A DNA stretch of 64,000 nucleotides. Source: Ryuthela nishihirai. Its lineage: Eukaryota > Arthropoda > Arachnida > Araneae > Heptathelidae. The notes under the pieces are model-generated. The model made no database searches, had not been told where the DNA came from, and worked only from the letters and a program-made list of their open reading frames with translations. Positions 10,822-23,136 of this stretch are shown piece by piece (position 1 is the first letter of the stretch; each line of letters begins with the position of its first letter). Made by a program: the position numbers and the translations under genes. Location of the stretch: contig JAWZYU010000001.1 in NCBI GenBank assembly GCA_038380435.1, positions 14,984,001-15,048,000 of the forward strand, given 5' to 3'.

Positions 10822-12029
10822 TACACCGAAGAGCTAAAACATTATGACCATCTGCCTAATATGATGATGTCCTCCATGTGCCGCCAAAACAGCTCCTACA
10901 CTGCGAGGCATGGACGCTACAAGATTGTAAAGGTGTCTTGTGGTATTTGGTACCAACACGTTACCAGCAGATCTTTTAACTCTTGTACTTTACCTGGTTA
11001 AGCCGCCGCGGATCGGATATGCTGCTCGTACACAAAAGGCAGACGCTAGATTGGATTGATGTCTGAGGAATTTGGAGGCCAGGATAATCCCGGAAGTCTT
11101 CCTCATGTTCCGCGAACCATTCTCTAACAATCCGGACAGAGTGGCATGGCGCATTATCCTGCTGAAAGAAGGCACTACTAGAGGGGAAACCGTTGCCATG
11201 AAACAATGTACCTGGTCTGCAATGATGTTTAGGTAAGTGGTAGACGTCATTTTTTCCTGTACATAATGACTGGACCCAGAGTTTCCCAGCACAACATTGC
11301 CCAAAGCATTACACTTCTTCCACCAGCATGTTTTTGTCCCGAAGTATATCCTGGTGCTTACACTTCCCCAGGTAAACGACGTACACATACCCGGCCGTCC
11401 ACATGATGCAACAGGAAACGAGATTCATCGGACCAGACGATCTTCTTTCAATCATTCATTGTTTTAATGCTCACGTACCCATTGTAGGCGCTTTCGACGT
11501 AGAACCGAGGTTAGCATGGGCACTCGGAGCAGCCTGCGGCTACGCAGCCCACTTTTCAGCAGAGTTCGATGTACTGTGTGTTGTGACACATTACTCCTGT
11601 CACCAGCATTCAAATTACGGGCGAGTTGCATCACAGTATCCCTTCTGTTGGTTCGTACCATAGGGGATAGCTTTCGCTCACCTCTAGCATAGATAAGTCA
11701 TGGTCGACCCACACCTTGCTGGCAGTTCGTGGTTTTTCCCTCTTCGGACCGTTTTTTGAAGGTACTAAGCACGACTGACCATGAGCACCCCACAAACCTT
11801 GACGTCTCGGAAATGCCCTGACCCAGTCGTCTGGCCATTACAATTTGGCCTTTGTCAAGTTCACTTAAGTCCGTTGCCTTTCCCTTCTGAAGAACAAGAA
11901 TAATACTGATTAACAGTATCAGGTGTTATGTATACCTTTTCATGACCTTTACTCGCATCGTCGTTTACCTGCAGTTGCCTCGATTTGCAAAAAGCCGCGC
12001 TGGTTATAATGTTTTGGCTCTACGGTGTA
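10822..12029 (-). mobile_element. Tc1-like transposon (family T), copy 1
   Basis: TA-flanked inverted termini are 'acaccgaagagctaaaac' at 10823 and its near complement ending at 12029. The 1208-bp length suits a Tc1 element, which cuts and pastes into TA sites. The reverse strand carries one decayed transposase frame. Two related copies, at 27778 and 60897, share the ends. Confidence 0.93.
10976..11905 (-). pseudogene. Tc1-like transposase, degenerate
   Basis: Read on the reverse strand, the N-terminal helix-turn-helix near 11880 includes [17 protein letters not shown]. The second DNA-binding part at 11464-11661 includes VSQHTVHRTLLKSGLRSRR. The catalytic region retains QDNAPCH, with the second catalytic Asp, at about 11140-11160, and EWFAEHEEDF near 11100. 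The WPPNSSDINPIEHLW-type motif with the catalytic Glu is damaged: the Glu position is a stop. Several stops and frameshifts separate these pieces, so no active transposase can be made. The family relation to vertebrate and arthropod Tc1 elements is clear. Confidence 0.88.
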
Positions 12030-12429
12030 TATAATCCAAAAAAATGCAGTCTTTTATAGTTTAAATAAAGGTGAATTTGCATGACGTCAAAATTACTTAT
12101 TTTACATATTTTATAATACCATCTGATTTATCTGGATGCACCGATACATTGTACATGGAATGACGAATAATTTACTATAAATTTGTCTTCGCCTTGAAAG
12201 ACTGAAATTCGTTATGGATAAGTCAATATCAATTTCTAGTGTGTGTATTTTAATCAAAAAAATTACCAATCTCCGCATTACTGAAAAGCACTTTATAAGC
12301 AAAATTAAATAAATATTACCATATGATTACGGAGGTAAATCAGATTTCCTAGAATCATATTTCTGCACCGATAAATATATATATTACACGCATTTTAAAT
12401 TTGTTTAGTCTTGTTGATCACTTGCTTAT

Positions 12430-12802
12430 GGCGAGGGAGTGGCTGAGTCGTTAGCGCGCCAGTCTCGTCATGTGTAGTTCCTAGGTTCGAGTCCCAGCTG
12501 GGTCAGCGTTGAGATTTATCTCCGCAAAATTCCCCGCCCTGACCACGGTCAGTACGGGACACCGATGGGCTTGGAAAGGCACCCATCCTTCGGATGGGAT
12601 GTTAAGCTGTGGTCCGTGTGCGGGAGAACCATACCCTGTGCTCGTTAAGAACACACTGGATGGCCATGACGGGAGGCTACCATATGTTTCCCAACAGCTG
12701 TTCCAATGGGTCCCCTCTCCCAACCTTCTCTGAGCCTTCGGGGTCCATATGACCTGGCAATTTAGCCCATGGTGTGCAAAAAAGTACCGCTCAGAGGTAA
12801 AA
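12430..12802 (+). repeat. tRNA-derived SINE family A, copy 3 (reference copy, full length)
   Basis: This is the best-preserved forward copy. The tRNA-like head has an A box TGGCTGAGTCG (12440-12450) and a B box GGTTCGAGTCC (12484-12494), the internal RNA polymerase III promoter. The body holds 'gttgagatttatctccgc', 'cggatgggatgttaagc' and 'cgttaagaacacactgg'. The 3' part reads 'ggcaatttagcccatgg' and ends in 'cgctcagaggtaaaa'. The conserved body may be one of the known deep SINE domains, but I could not identify which. Confidence 0.92.
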
Positions 12803-13600
12803 GAATCCAACCTAAACAATTGATTATGGTTGAGGTTGTTCAAAGTGAACATTCTTGAACTTTGAATTATTGTAAATGAAGCTCATCATATGACTTCTAT
12901 TTTATTTCCTCTTCCAAAGAATTCATTCTTGGTAAAACCTTTTCTTTTTTGCAAAAAAAATTCTGCACTAAAAATGAAACTTTTCGAAAGTGCTCGTTCT
13001 TAAAGTATACATTCTTAGTTAACGTATTGATCATTTAATACGGTATAGAATATTTCTTTTGGCATAATTTTACTTGTTTTCTACAATAGTGGTTTTAAAC
13101 GGGATCATCGGAAACCATGGTTTCGTGGGCACATCTAAAAATTACGCAAATTTTGGATCATTTGAAAAATGAATGAAATGTCAGAAGAAATATTTTTACA
13201 TCTTATGCAAAAGAAAAAAGGAAAAACTAGATATACTTAGCAATGTTACATTCACCATATTATAAAATGTGATATTTCTAAGTGTACTTTAGTAATTATA
13301 TTTTCTTTAAATTATTGTTTAAGGTTTCTCATTTTGCACAATTCTCCAATATAATTGTAGAGCATCTTAACAGCACCAATAAAAAGAAAAAAAAATAAGA
13401 ATGAACACCACCATTCTAGAAAAATGATAATAATTCTGCCTTTTAAAATTTCTTTATATAAATTCTCACTTTTTATACTTCTAGTAAGTTCTTTGCATAA
13501 TCATTGTGAATTAAGTTGAACGTTTATTCACATGTTTTTTTTTTTAACGAAAAATGTAAATTTAATAAAAGTGGTGAAAACTGGTAAAAAAATTCCCTTA
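12803..13600. other. Unassigned AT-rich DNA
   Basis: No gene or repeat is recognised; there are several poly(A) and poly(T) runs. Confidence 0.5.
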
Positions 13601-13602
13601 GG

Positions 13603-13710
13603 ACAAAGCCTTGAGCAATGTCTGGAATTTCAAAAACCTAAGTTTGCATATTATTTTGTTGATTTTAAGAAAGCTTTTAGTCTCATTCTTATGCATAACG
13701 TGTCTATGGA
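13603..13710 (+). pseudogene. LINE reverse transcriptase fragment
   Basis: Translation gives LEQCLEFQK followed by FVDFKKAFS. This matches LEKCLEFQK and FVDFKKAFD around 3590-3650 of the LINE at 1385. Homology fades on both sides, so it is an old internal fragment of the same or a related element. Confidence 0.82.
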
Positions 13711-14110
13711 TAAAGGCAAAGTATCATAGAGTTCCTGGAAAGTTAACTTGCCTTATTATGTCTCCTTTTCAATGTTTCTAAGTCTGCGGAAAGCCAACAG
13801 CATCTGTTCATTCAGAACTGGAGTTACGTAAAGGAAAATTTTGCTAGTTTTGCTGTTTAATTTGGTGATAAATTAGGCAGTGAGAAATGCTAAGGAAAAT
13901 ATGACTTGAAATATGAATGACCAAGATGTTTAGAAATCTCAAGCCTATATTATGTTGATTTTTTAACCCTCTCGATATGTGAAATTCGTAAGATGAATTA
14001 TTACGTTGTTGCTGTTTATCAAGCTCGGTAAAGGACAGGGCAGGTATTTAATGCAGGTTTTTTAGATAGCTAGATATTTTATTCATCATTTTCATCACCA
14101 TCTCATATTA

Positions 14111-14444
14111 CAGGGATTCAATAACATATTTATATTTTCACCGCAAAGCTAATAGGTTATCTGCAGGAAATATTAATCAGCATTATGCATCATGCATGAA
14201 ATATTACCACAGTCCTCTACATGATCATCTCATATGAAATCTAAATTGAGCAATTCGAAATATTTCGCCATTAAATTGAGCATAAAAATGAAATCCAATT
14301 CTTCACAAAGCGAAATAAACATTTGAAATAATTAGTTGAAAAAAATGTTGTCCTGACTGGGAATCGAACCCACGCCTCCCAGAAGCATGCCAGGCGTCCT
14401 GACAGGGATTCAATAACATATTTACGTTTTCATCGCAATTTATT
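14111..14444. repeat. Direct-repeat pair bracketing a tRNA-like block
   Basis: A segment of about 42 bases beginning 'cagggattcaataacatatt' occurs at 14111 and again at 14403 with few differences. Between them, at 14352-14400 on the reverse strand, is a tRNA 3'-half-like sequence with a B box GGTTCGATTCC. The pair may mark a local duplication or the flanks of an inserted element. The intervening ~290 bases show no coding capacity. Confidence 0.6.
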
Positions 14445-14830
14445 ACTAAAATAAGCAAGTAAGCACCATCAGAAATGACAATCTTTTCAACAAGTGATTC
14501 CCACTCAGGACAACAATTTTTATCAACTACTTATTTCAAGTGTTTCTTACCTACAGGCAAGCGCGAAGTGTGACTGGAAGCAATTGAAACCTTGAGACTG
14601 CGCAGTTGAGACATCTCTGACTCTTACAGGTGATTGATTTAGCGAATTTTCAGGTACTTGTTAATCAGCCAATAGTGTCATGGATCAACAATTGCATCAT
14701 AGATCAATGGTTGATTGAAAAGTTAATGCTAGTTCAATCAGCCAATGATCTACGTGAATCATCGTTTCGTCACCTGCGCAGTCTCATTGTCTCAATCGCT
14801 TCCACTACACTTCGCCACTGCCTACAGGAC
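14317..14830. repeat. Nested inverted repeats (foldback element)
   Basis: Two sets of inverted arms are visible. 'tttgaaataattagttg' through 'gttgtcctgactgggaatc' (14322-14364) matches the reverse of 14500-14545. 'acctacaggcaagcgcgaag' through 'gagactgcgcag' (14551-14603) matches the reverse of 14777-14830. The arms overlap to form a complex foldback structure. The outermost boundaries and target duplication are unclear. Confidence 0.65.
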
Positions 14831-14869
14831 TTTTTCTTGTGATATTTTATTACTGAAATAAGAATGTTG

Positions 14870-15842
14870 GAACAATAATTATAAAACATGTATAGAAATA
14901 ATAAGAGAGAAGTATTTGTTTGAATAATTGTACTCTTTATTTTCATCTAACTAAATCTATTTGGATATAAGATATATCTTGGTAATTGATTAAAGATATC
15001 GTGCATTTTATAACCATTAGGAGGTTTACTATAATTATCAAGAAAGTTTGGAATGTCAAAACAGCTATTTGTCTGATGTCTGGTATTCTTATTATGAAAC
15101 ATTTGTTAGTTATGTCATTAAATGTATAAAAATCATATTAAAATAATAATTATAATAATAACAACAACAACAACATAAAGTAAATTATTCAGACTTTGGA
15201 ATGTTTCCTCACTTTTCAGTATATGCGCGTTGTTGCAAAAAAAGTGATTTTAAATATTTTCGCAAGTGCATGATGTATACTGGTGATGTGATAAACATCT
15301 GATTGGAAACGCTGTTGGATTTGCTTTTCTTACTTCCATTAACGGTAAAATGAAGCAAGGTTGAAGACTAAACTAAGGTCTCATAACTTTGTCACCTTTT
15401 GAAATTTGCGATAATAGTGATATTTGAATTTTATGTAAACGAAGTTCAAAAGCGGTCTGATACGTAATCAATATTTGTAGAATCTGATCCCTTGCAAAAT
15501 GTCTAAAACGAGTTTCACTGTATAATTCCGAATCTGTTAAAAGATCAAGGATATATTTAGTAAAATGATCTTGTTGATTTGTAACTGATGAAGAGTAATT
15601 GATGATTAACAAAATTCGAAATCATTAAATATCACGTTCACTAAAACTTTGAAAAAATAAGTTAGTTAATGCAATCTAATTTGTAAGTGCTTAATTTTTC
15701 TTCCTGCCTTCAGTGCATCTGAATATGGCTACTTAGAGTTCCGTTCAATCTCCGTATTTATAATTACTGCCACTTCAATTCTAATTCATATGACTCTTAA
15801 AATGTTCTTATGTTTATCATTATTACGCAATAACAGGTAATA
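14870..15842. other. Unassigned AT-rich DNA
   Basis: I see no gene. An (AAC)n microsatellite lies at about 15161-15175. Confidence 0.5.
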
Positions 15843-15850
15843 ATTTTGTG

Positions 15851-16053
15851 GAAAAATTGGCTTCACTGATGAGTGAGGCCACAAATTAGTGAAACCAATT
15901 TTTCCTGCGAAACTAATCTTCGGGTATGGCTCTCCATAATGTACTCTTTCAGGTACCATAACATGGTATTATGTACTAAGAATATATCTATATACCATAT
16001 AGTAAAGAACAGATACATTATGGAGTAAATGCTCTCCATAATGTATCGGTTCT
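15851..16053. repeat. Two hairpins with a repeated 'ctccataatgta' motif
   Basis: Hairpin one pairs 'gaaaaattggcttcac' (15851-15866) with 15889-15904. Hairpin two pairs 'agaacagatacattatggag' (16006-16025) with 16034-16053, with two mismatches and an 8-base loop. A third copy of 'ctccataatgta' lies at about 15932. Confidence 0.65.
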
Positions 16054-16710
16054 TAGCTACATTGATTATCACACTGAATTTTCTGATTAAGTAAATAATT
16101 AGATATCTTAATGACATTACCATTAGTATCAGTCGATTAATAAAAGTACGAGTTGCATTAATCTCGTAAAAAGTGGAAAATAGGACAAAGCGACAGACTT
16201 AGAGACAAAACAAAGAGCAATAACAGTGGCCAAGCTTGACTTTCTGAGTAGGGGAAGCAATTACCAGAGGCAGTGCTACAACTAAACACGAACGACGTTC
16301 CGGTACTCGATGTTACCGAATCAATGAACGGGATCGACGATCCGGTACTTGATGTTTCCAAATCTATGAGAAAAAATAGTTCTATACTTTTTAAACCAAA
16401 TTTTATTGGAAATTAGTATATACATTACGTTTTTTCTAGGAAAAAGAAATGTGACCTTCAACAATGTTATTTTTGAAAGTCGAAAGTGGGGGGTGGGGAA
16501 TTGCAGAATATGGCCCAAGAGCATAAAAAAAGTTAAACAAATATTGAAAATAATTTCCGTTTATTTCCTGGGAAGCTGGAATGAAAGTAAAAATTATTAT
16601 TTAAAAAATATTCCTCTTCAGGAATGTTATATAACAAACTCCAGATATGAGTTATGCCATCTTAGTTCAATATCTCGATTTCGTTTTTTGCTTGTCGACA
16701 CTGTGGAATT

Positions 16711-16839
16711 GTCAACCTTCGTGTACTGTACACGAAGTCGTGTTCGTGTCCAGAACACTAATTTTTAAAACAGTTGCCAGATATTTTTCAGAATTCTGTA
16801 ATCAACTAGAGCGTTCGGATATTTTTTTGAGCTACTGTA
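16711..16839. mobile_element. Truncated copy of the 47161 palindromic MITE
   Basis: The motifs 'caaccttcgtg', 'cactaatttttaaaacagttg', 'ccagatatttttcagaattc' and 'ttttttgagctactgta' match the right arm of the element at 47161-47375. Most of the left arm is missing. Confidence 0.75.
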
Positions 16840-16859
16840 AATTAAAAATATTTTATTAA

Positions 16860-17344
16860 CAAACTCTCAACTGAAAATAATAATTAAATTTAATCTTTTA
16901 CGGATGAAAACAAGTGGGGATACGGGGACATTCCTGCGTATCCTCAGAAAAAAAAATATTTGTATTATATACAGGTATTGGACAGAAAAATAGAAACAGT
17001 TCCACGTTATCTGAATAGAAAATAACATTCAGAGCTCAATAACTTCTTCAATGTGATATTTTGAAGAAAAGTATGATCTCAATAAGATCGCAATAAAATC
17101 TGTCATCATCTTTATTTCAAACAATATTTGTTCAGCATTCAAAGAGATGAATTATGGAATATATTTATCAGGCTACAAAAAACTGACCGGAAAATTCAAT
17201 TTAAACAGGCTAAGAGATCAGAGATCATAGTTGACTCTAGTAAAGTGCAGGGTGCATTGCACCCGTTACTGATTTCTTAATCTGTTTTAATGTGTTAATT
17301 AAAATTTGGAGTCAATTTTTTGTAGCCTATTAAATATTTAAGCT
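16860..17344. other. Unassigned spacer
   Basis: I see no gene, repeat or RNA feature. Confidence 0.45.
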
Positions 17345-17960
17345 TTCATAACTCTTTGAATACCGAAAAAATGTTGTTTGTCAGTTAATGGAATAGGCCA
17401 TATGGCAGTTAATGGAAAAAGCCGTGTGGCAATTAATGGAATAGTCTTCCTCATGTCGTTGATGAAGACACCATGCAGACAACGGCCATCTGTTGCATGT
17501 CGAAATAGAATTGGGACTCGTCTGTGAACAACACTCTTCCCCATTCCATAGTAACAATGTTGTTTCGTTTGACACCAGTGGAGATGGAGTAACCGCTGAT
17601 CTTGCTGCAATGGCAGATGCCGGACACGTTTTGCCCATTCCTGCATCATGCAAACATTGCCTAATAGTTTGTGTGGAAACCATGGTACCCGTAGAGGTCA
17701 GCAACCCAATACCTGTCCCGTACCCTAGTTCATAACATTTGGTTCATCATGATGTTGGGTGAGATGCACCGTTGCACTGTGCTCACATTGCACCCCATGT
17801 GTACAACGATCACTCAAAAGCTCATTCCCATCTCTCGCATAGCGACGATTATCTCTCTCTCAGAAGGCGTCAGTTGTGCATAGCAGTCCCGCCAGCATCT
17901 CTAAGACATGATCGGAACATTTTCGCAGCTGCACCTTCATCATTGTTGGGTGAAAATATT
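17345..17960 (-). pseudogene. Second type of Tc1-like transposase relic
   Basis: Reverse-strand reading, with frame changes, gives a decayed helix-turn-helix at about 17830-17960. It is followed by STGTMVSTQTIRQCLHDAG (17650-17700), the second DNA-binding helix, and then LHWCQTKQHCYYG and ILFRHATDGRCLHGVF (17450-17580), where Tc1 proteins have a tryptophan-rich stretch and FSDESRF. The first catalytic Asp is not preserved, and nothing after about 17390 is recognisable. This lineage is distinct from family T. No inverted termini were found. Confidence 0.65.
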
Positions 17961-19936
17961 AGGATCCTGTGGCACATTTATTTTCTGAGGTTAAAATTCT
18001 TAATGTCTATGATAATTACAAAATGATATCAGGAAAGTTTGCGTATTCGATTACAATGAGATTGATTAAATTGAATAGATTTAAAGATTATTTTCATAGT
18101 CTTTCGAATTTTCATAATTATGAAACACGTCATAGACAGAATCTGAGTACCCATGTGTGGATTATGAATTGGGCAGAGATCTATCAAATGAAATGAATAT
18201 GTCTTATAACCATTTGATCTTTTTCTATTGTATTCATTACTGTTGTCATAATTGAACTTTAAAGGAAATAGGGAGCATTAACTAAAAAATAAGCATCAGC
18301 TTACTATGCTCTCCATTTTTGTTTCGCCTTTCCTATTAATCATTAATATTTAATATGATTGTTAATTCCCTTTTCAGATGCAATTGATATTTCTCAGCTA
18401 TTTCACTTCTCGATTTTTCTCATGTATGTATCAAATGTTATTAGATAATTATGCTATACAAATGTGTATTGTACTGACTGGTGGAATAAAATAAGATTAT
18501 CATTATTACATTATTAACTTCACTATCGGTCATGCTACGAAACGTGCTCGTGGGCACTCGCTATTTACCTCGGCTCAGCTGGGTATCACATACCCATTCA
18601 CTGCAAAACTTTGATCATTTGCATATCTCCGATGGCCGATTGCCTCCTGCGATTTGCATATTTTTACTTCCATTCCTCCTTGGTGTTGCGATTTCCAGTT
18701 TGAGCATTGTATAATTTGAAATGAGTGAAAGCTGGACATAGGAAAGTTAAGAATAGAGGAGGTTTACTCTTCATTTTTCTAAAAAAATAGTTAAAAATAA
18801 TCACACTTACCTTTAATTGATTGACGTTGATGATTTGAGAGTCTTCAACTCTACTGCCGTAATGGCATTAACTAATTACAGCGACCTCTAGCGGTTACTG
18901 AGAAAGGCATGAAGTAATAAATATGATGTAATGCTAAAAAGCGACATAAGTTGAGTCCTTGAGAAAATTTCTTCTAGTTGAAAATGGAAAATGGGACTTC
19001 CGTTGTGCGATTCGACGAGCAATGCAGTAGCGATGAAGCGAGATTCTTCATGCACTCCTAGCTCAACTAGCCTGGCAAATCGGTGCTTCTTTTAACTATA
19101 CAATATAATATAACAGGAAAACTTAAAGAATGTTATATAAATATAAAATTTATATCAGAATAAACTTATTGAAATTAATAAAATACTTTTATGTAAAAGC
19201 GTTTATACATATTTAATATTTCTTTTTCGTCTTGTTTATAATAATTTAAAGAGGAACGTTGCTTCGGTTGCCCCATGGTCGCTTCGCCACTGAGCAATAA
19301 CATTTCCTCTGTGACGTTGCCAGGACTTTCTTATTATTTACTTTACATCGAATTTTAATCCCATAATCTCCCTTTCTATGAGTTTAAGAGTAAACATCTA
19401 TCGGAAGCATACACGTACTGTGAATTTTGCAGAGGAGAGTCACCTACATTTGCATCAGCTGCGCCAATTCACTCAAAAGTTATTTCGCAGAACGCTACGT
19501 AATTTCTACTGATAACGATATATCTGTAACAGTTCCCTTTATGACCAATTGATGATGCGGACTATCTGATATATCGGAGTTATTTCACAGAATTCGATGA
19601 ATTGTTTCGTTAAATTCAAGGGGAGTTGTGTTAGTTTCTTTGAACTAAATTTTAAGGTTAGTTCAATATTAAGTGTTAAATGTAACCTCCATCAAATGGT
19701 CAGGAAAAAAAAATATACTCGTCATTTTAATTTAACAACATTTTTAATAAATTTTTCACATTAAGATATTGATATAAATATCAGACTCTTTTTGATATCA
19801 GATGCATACCAAGAGAAACCAATTTGCTTTTCTTAAATTCCAAGAAAAAAAGGTTTTTTGAGAAAATTGCGGTTAACGGCAAGCGTTTTTTGCTGACTCT
19901 CTACGTTTCACAGCTCATAGTGAAAGAAACAAAAAG
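17961..19936. other. Unassigned DNA with two octamer motifs
   Basis: No gene is recognised. Two ATTTGCAT octamers, the POU-factor consensus, lie 35 bases apart at 18617-18624 and 18652-18659 inside a locally less AT-rich patch (18530-18710). This could be chance. Confidence 0.4.
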
Positions 19937-20192
19937 TTAGGTTGTTTTACCTCTGAGCGCCACTTTTTAGCGTACAATGGACTAAATTAAATGGTCAGGT
20001 CACAAAGATCCCAAGTGTTTAGAGAAGCTTTGGGGGAAAAAAACCCACTGGACAGTTCTTAGGTGACAAATGTCAGCCTCCTGTCAAGGCCCTTCAGCTT
20101 GTTCTTTAAAGTGCACAGGGTACGGCTGTCCCGCACACGGGGCCATGGTTTTAAGTCCCAACTGATGGACGGTCACCTCTCCAAGGATGGGT
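19937..20192 (-). repeat. tRNA-derived SINE family A, copy 4 (head lost)
   Basis: It begins with the tail 'aggttgttttacctctgagcg', then 'atggtcaggtcacaaagatcc', 'gtgcacagggtacggc' and 'actgatggacggtcacc'. The sequence then leaves the family, so the tRNA-like head is missing. Confidence 0.85.
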
Positions 20193-23136
20193 ATTTTTGC
20201 CGTGAAACAAAAAGTGGATAAAAAGTAATAGCTTTGTGCAAAGAAGCAGAGTCGAGAGTAAAAGGAAGCAAGAAACTGATGACATCACCCAAAGTAATCT
20301 CATACAGGAAGAACGTATCAGCATTCGCACAGCTTGCAATTACATGACATCGTTCCTTATAATGCAAGTGTACCATCGTCAATTAGCCATAAAGGAAACT
20401 GTTACAGAAATGACGATGTGTGGAGAAAATAATGTTTGAGAAAATAATCTTTGAGTAATTTGGTGCATTTCATGCAAATAAAGTTGACTCTCTTCTGCAA
20501 AACAGACAGTGCGCGCGTGCTTTTGCTAGACGTTTAATCTTAGACTCAAGAAAAGAAGATAATGGGACGAAAAAATAAATGTTAAGAAAATAATTGGAAA
20601 TTTATTGCAACGTCAAAAATGAAATGTTATTATTTCTGTTGCTCTCTGTTTTGTTTCTAACTCTGTCGCTTTGTCTTATTTTCCACTTATAATGAGATTA
20701 ATGCGAAGGGAATTTCTTTTACGTTGTGCTATGAGCAGCAAATATTGAAAATATTTTTCTCTCTCCCTTAGTTTCGTTTCCCTAAATCTTTAATAGCTTG
20801 ATGCATTTTTGTGAAAACCACTGATACTTTAAAATTGCATCTTTGCTATCGACTCTCCTGAAAGCAGGCCATCTAACGAGGATATTCAAATGATACAGCT
20901 CATTATTTGTGTCTTTTCTACCGTTGAGTATCTTGAAATTGAAACTTTGAGACCTTCAAAGCAGTCATTAGGATTCGCAAGGAGGTGACGTCAGCCGCAA
21001 TTCTTCGCCAGCGAAGAGAAGACAAAGACACCTGATAGGTTCTCATGAAGCCTCGTTAGTTGACGTCACCATCGAAGCGACAGCTCTTTGCTTCTTCCTT
21101 CTCCTCCTTTACGCATGGAGGACAAGTAGGAAGAGGATGAAGGCATCATGCTCCAATGGAGACGATGTCATGTCTTCTTCCAAATAGTGTCACACTCTAA
21201 AGCGCTAACATCTACGCCAATCCTTTAACTCGGAAGAGTTTCGTTGAGGAGACAAAAGATAGGAAAGACTTAATACATTGTCTTTTTATTTTAGAATGTA
21301 AAATATTCAAAGCAGACTTGTTATTTTTTGTTTAGATTTGCGCTAACATATATTTTTAGGTTAAAAATCGATTTAGAGCAATAATGTCAGTTTGTGATTG
21401 CTTTAAAATTTGATTGCCGTGATAATTTGAAGTAAAGTGATCTAAAATATATTCTGATTGGTGTGAAATATTTGAAATTATTTTCAGTAGAAATGAAAAA
21501 TTATAGAATTAATTTTTTACTTTTCTTGTGGCTATTTAAGTATTGCTATCAAAAATACACTTCTATAATGACTGAAGTGAATATCAAGATAATGTTGAAA
21601 AATCAGTTTAAAATTTCCATTTTCTTTTTTGAACACCTCTGCGTAAAGGAATTTGAAATTTTAGAAATACTGAGTAAAATTCAGAGGGAAACTTGAGGAT
21701 GTAATTTTTTTTTACTTTTCTTAGAGGTTAGTCGAAAATTTTATTGATGACAGAGATGTAAATTTGTCATAGCTAATTCAACAAATACGTCGTAAACTAA
21801 CCAATGCAATCCAGTGTTATTTTCGTGTATTTCAGCATCTTGAAACATCTTTTGAGTCTAGTTATTTACCTAGAGATAATAGGATGTAAAAAAAGAAGTC
21901 CATGGCTCTCTAATCAAGATGTAAGGTGTAAGTATTAATGCTGGATTTTGAGCTAAATTTAAAATGCTATTTCGAACAAGTGTTTTGCATATTATGATGA
22001 TATAATTTTCCGCTCCCTATTCAAGGTGAACTCATGGTTGTTCAAGTGAAATAAAATATTTTTAATAACTTCTGTTAAACTTTGAAATTATCATTATTGT
22101 TAACAATAACAAGGAAACAAATAATGCGAAACCATCAATATTCATTATGATATCAGGATTAAGAAATCCAGTGGACACATAGCCTATAACAGATGTTAAC
22201 TGAATTTAATCATAGATATTGCGTTTCCATGAGTTCTGCTTTAGGAAATATTTCATATTTAAACTTCAGTAATGTGGGTACACCTTCTTAAAAGGATCCA
22301 TTACTCAAAATCGGTACCGATTCTAACTATGTTACTAACTACGCCATACTTCGCGTGGCAATTATGTCATCGACCTTTCATGGTTTCTGGTAGCTTTACG
22401 AGATTATTATGTTGAAAAAGTAATTCATTTGATTTATAATCTACTTCCAAACTAACAGCTTGAATTCAGTAGGGAAAGATTGTGGTGGTGTATTTGTAAT
22501 GCATATATACATGGGAGGAAAGTTGTGTGTGTGTGGTGAATAGACAAGTAGGATGGCTGAGTGGCAACAGGGGACTCTGTTGAGGACCTTTCGAAAAGAA
22601 GGAAATCGACAACTATCTATGAGACTCTAGGTGGAGACTGCACAGTTGACACTTGAACTGTCCTTATATATCATTGCTTGATGAAAGTGGTATTTATAGC
22701 TCATTGACCTATTTTGTTATTTACATGATAGATCATATAATTCAGGATGACTACCGAAGCGACATCTTTCAATCGAATAGTGTTTCATTACTTTTCAGTT
22801 GGGCACGCATTTTCTCCGTGCAGTGTCGAAAAATTTTTAAAGCTTCAAACTTTTTAGTGATTTCGATTTTCTTCAAAATATAATTTTTGCTTGATTGTTT
22901 ATCGGATTTATGTAATCCACCAAGTTAACATAGTAACGGGCCCTGCGGAGCAAATTTATGTTTGAAATGATTTGTTACGAATCATAATTACAAGTATGGA
23001 AATCGCTTTAGTTTGACAATTGATTGTACAATTATTATTATTATTATTAGAATGATAGATAGGAGATAATGTAGAGAGAGAATAAGCAATCCATCGCTTG
23101 CGATCACCTAAGTGTAATAATAAAATAATACAAATT
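20193..23136. other. Unassigned DNA, with a possible regulatory patch at 20980-21070
   Basis: No protein gene or transposon is recognised in this long stretch. Two perfect TGACGTCA palindromes (CREB/ATF consensus) lie at 20986-20993 and 21061-21068, in a locally less AT-rich segment of about 280 bases (20960-21240). An A-box-like 'ggatggctgagtggc' at 22551 has no matching B box. Confidence 0.45.
20986..21068. promoter_or_regulatory. Pair of CRE palindromes
   Basis: TGACGTCA occurs twice, 75 bases apart, in otherwise AT-rich DNA. This is the binding consensus of CREB/ATF bZIP proteins. There is no adjacent gene to regulate, so function is speculative. Confidence 0.3.

Noticed and set aside
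14350..14400. Functional tRNA gene on the reverse strand
   Set aside because: A B box is present, but there is no matching 5' half with a D arm and acceptor pairing.
14111..14444. Direct repeats as LTRs of a retrotransposon
   Set aside because: The repeats are only about 42 bases and enclose no coding sequence, primer-binding site or polypurine tract.
16158..16768. Open frames of 67-120 residues on both strands
   Set aside because: No domain is recognisable, and part of the region overlaps a truncated MITE.
22551..22570. tRNA-Ser/Leu-like A box
   Set aside because: No B box or tRNA fold follows at the right distance.
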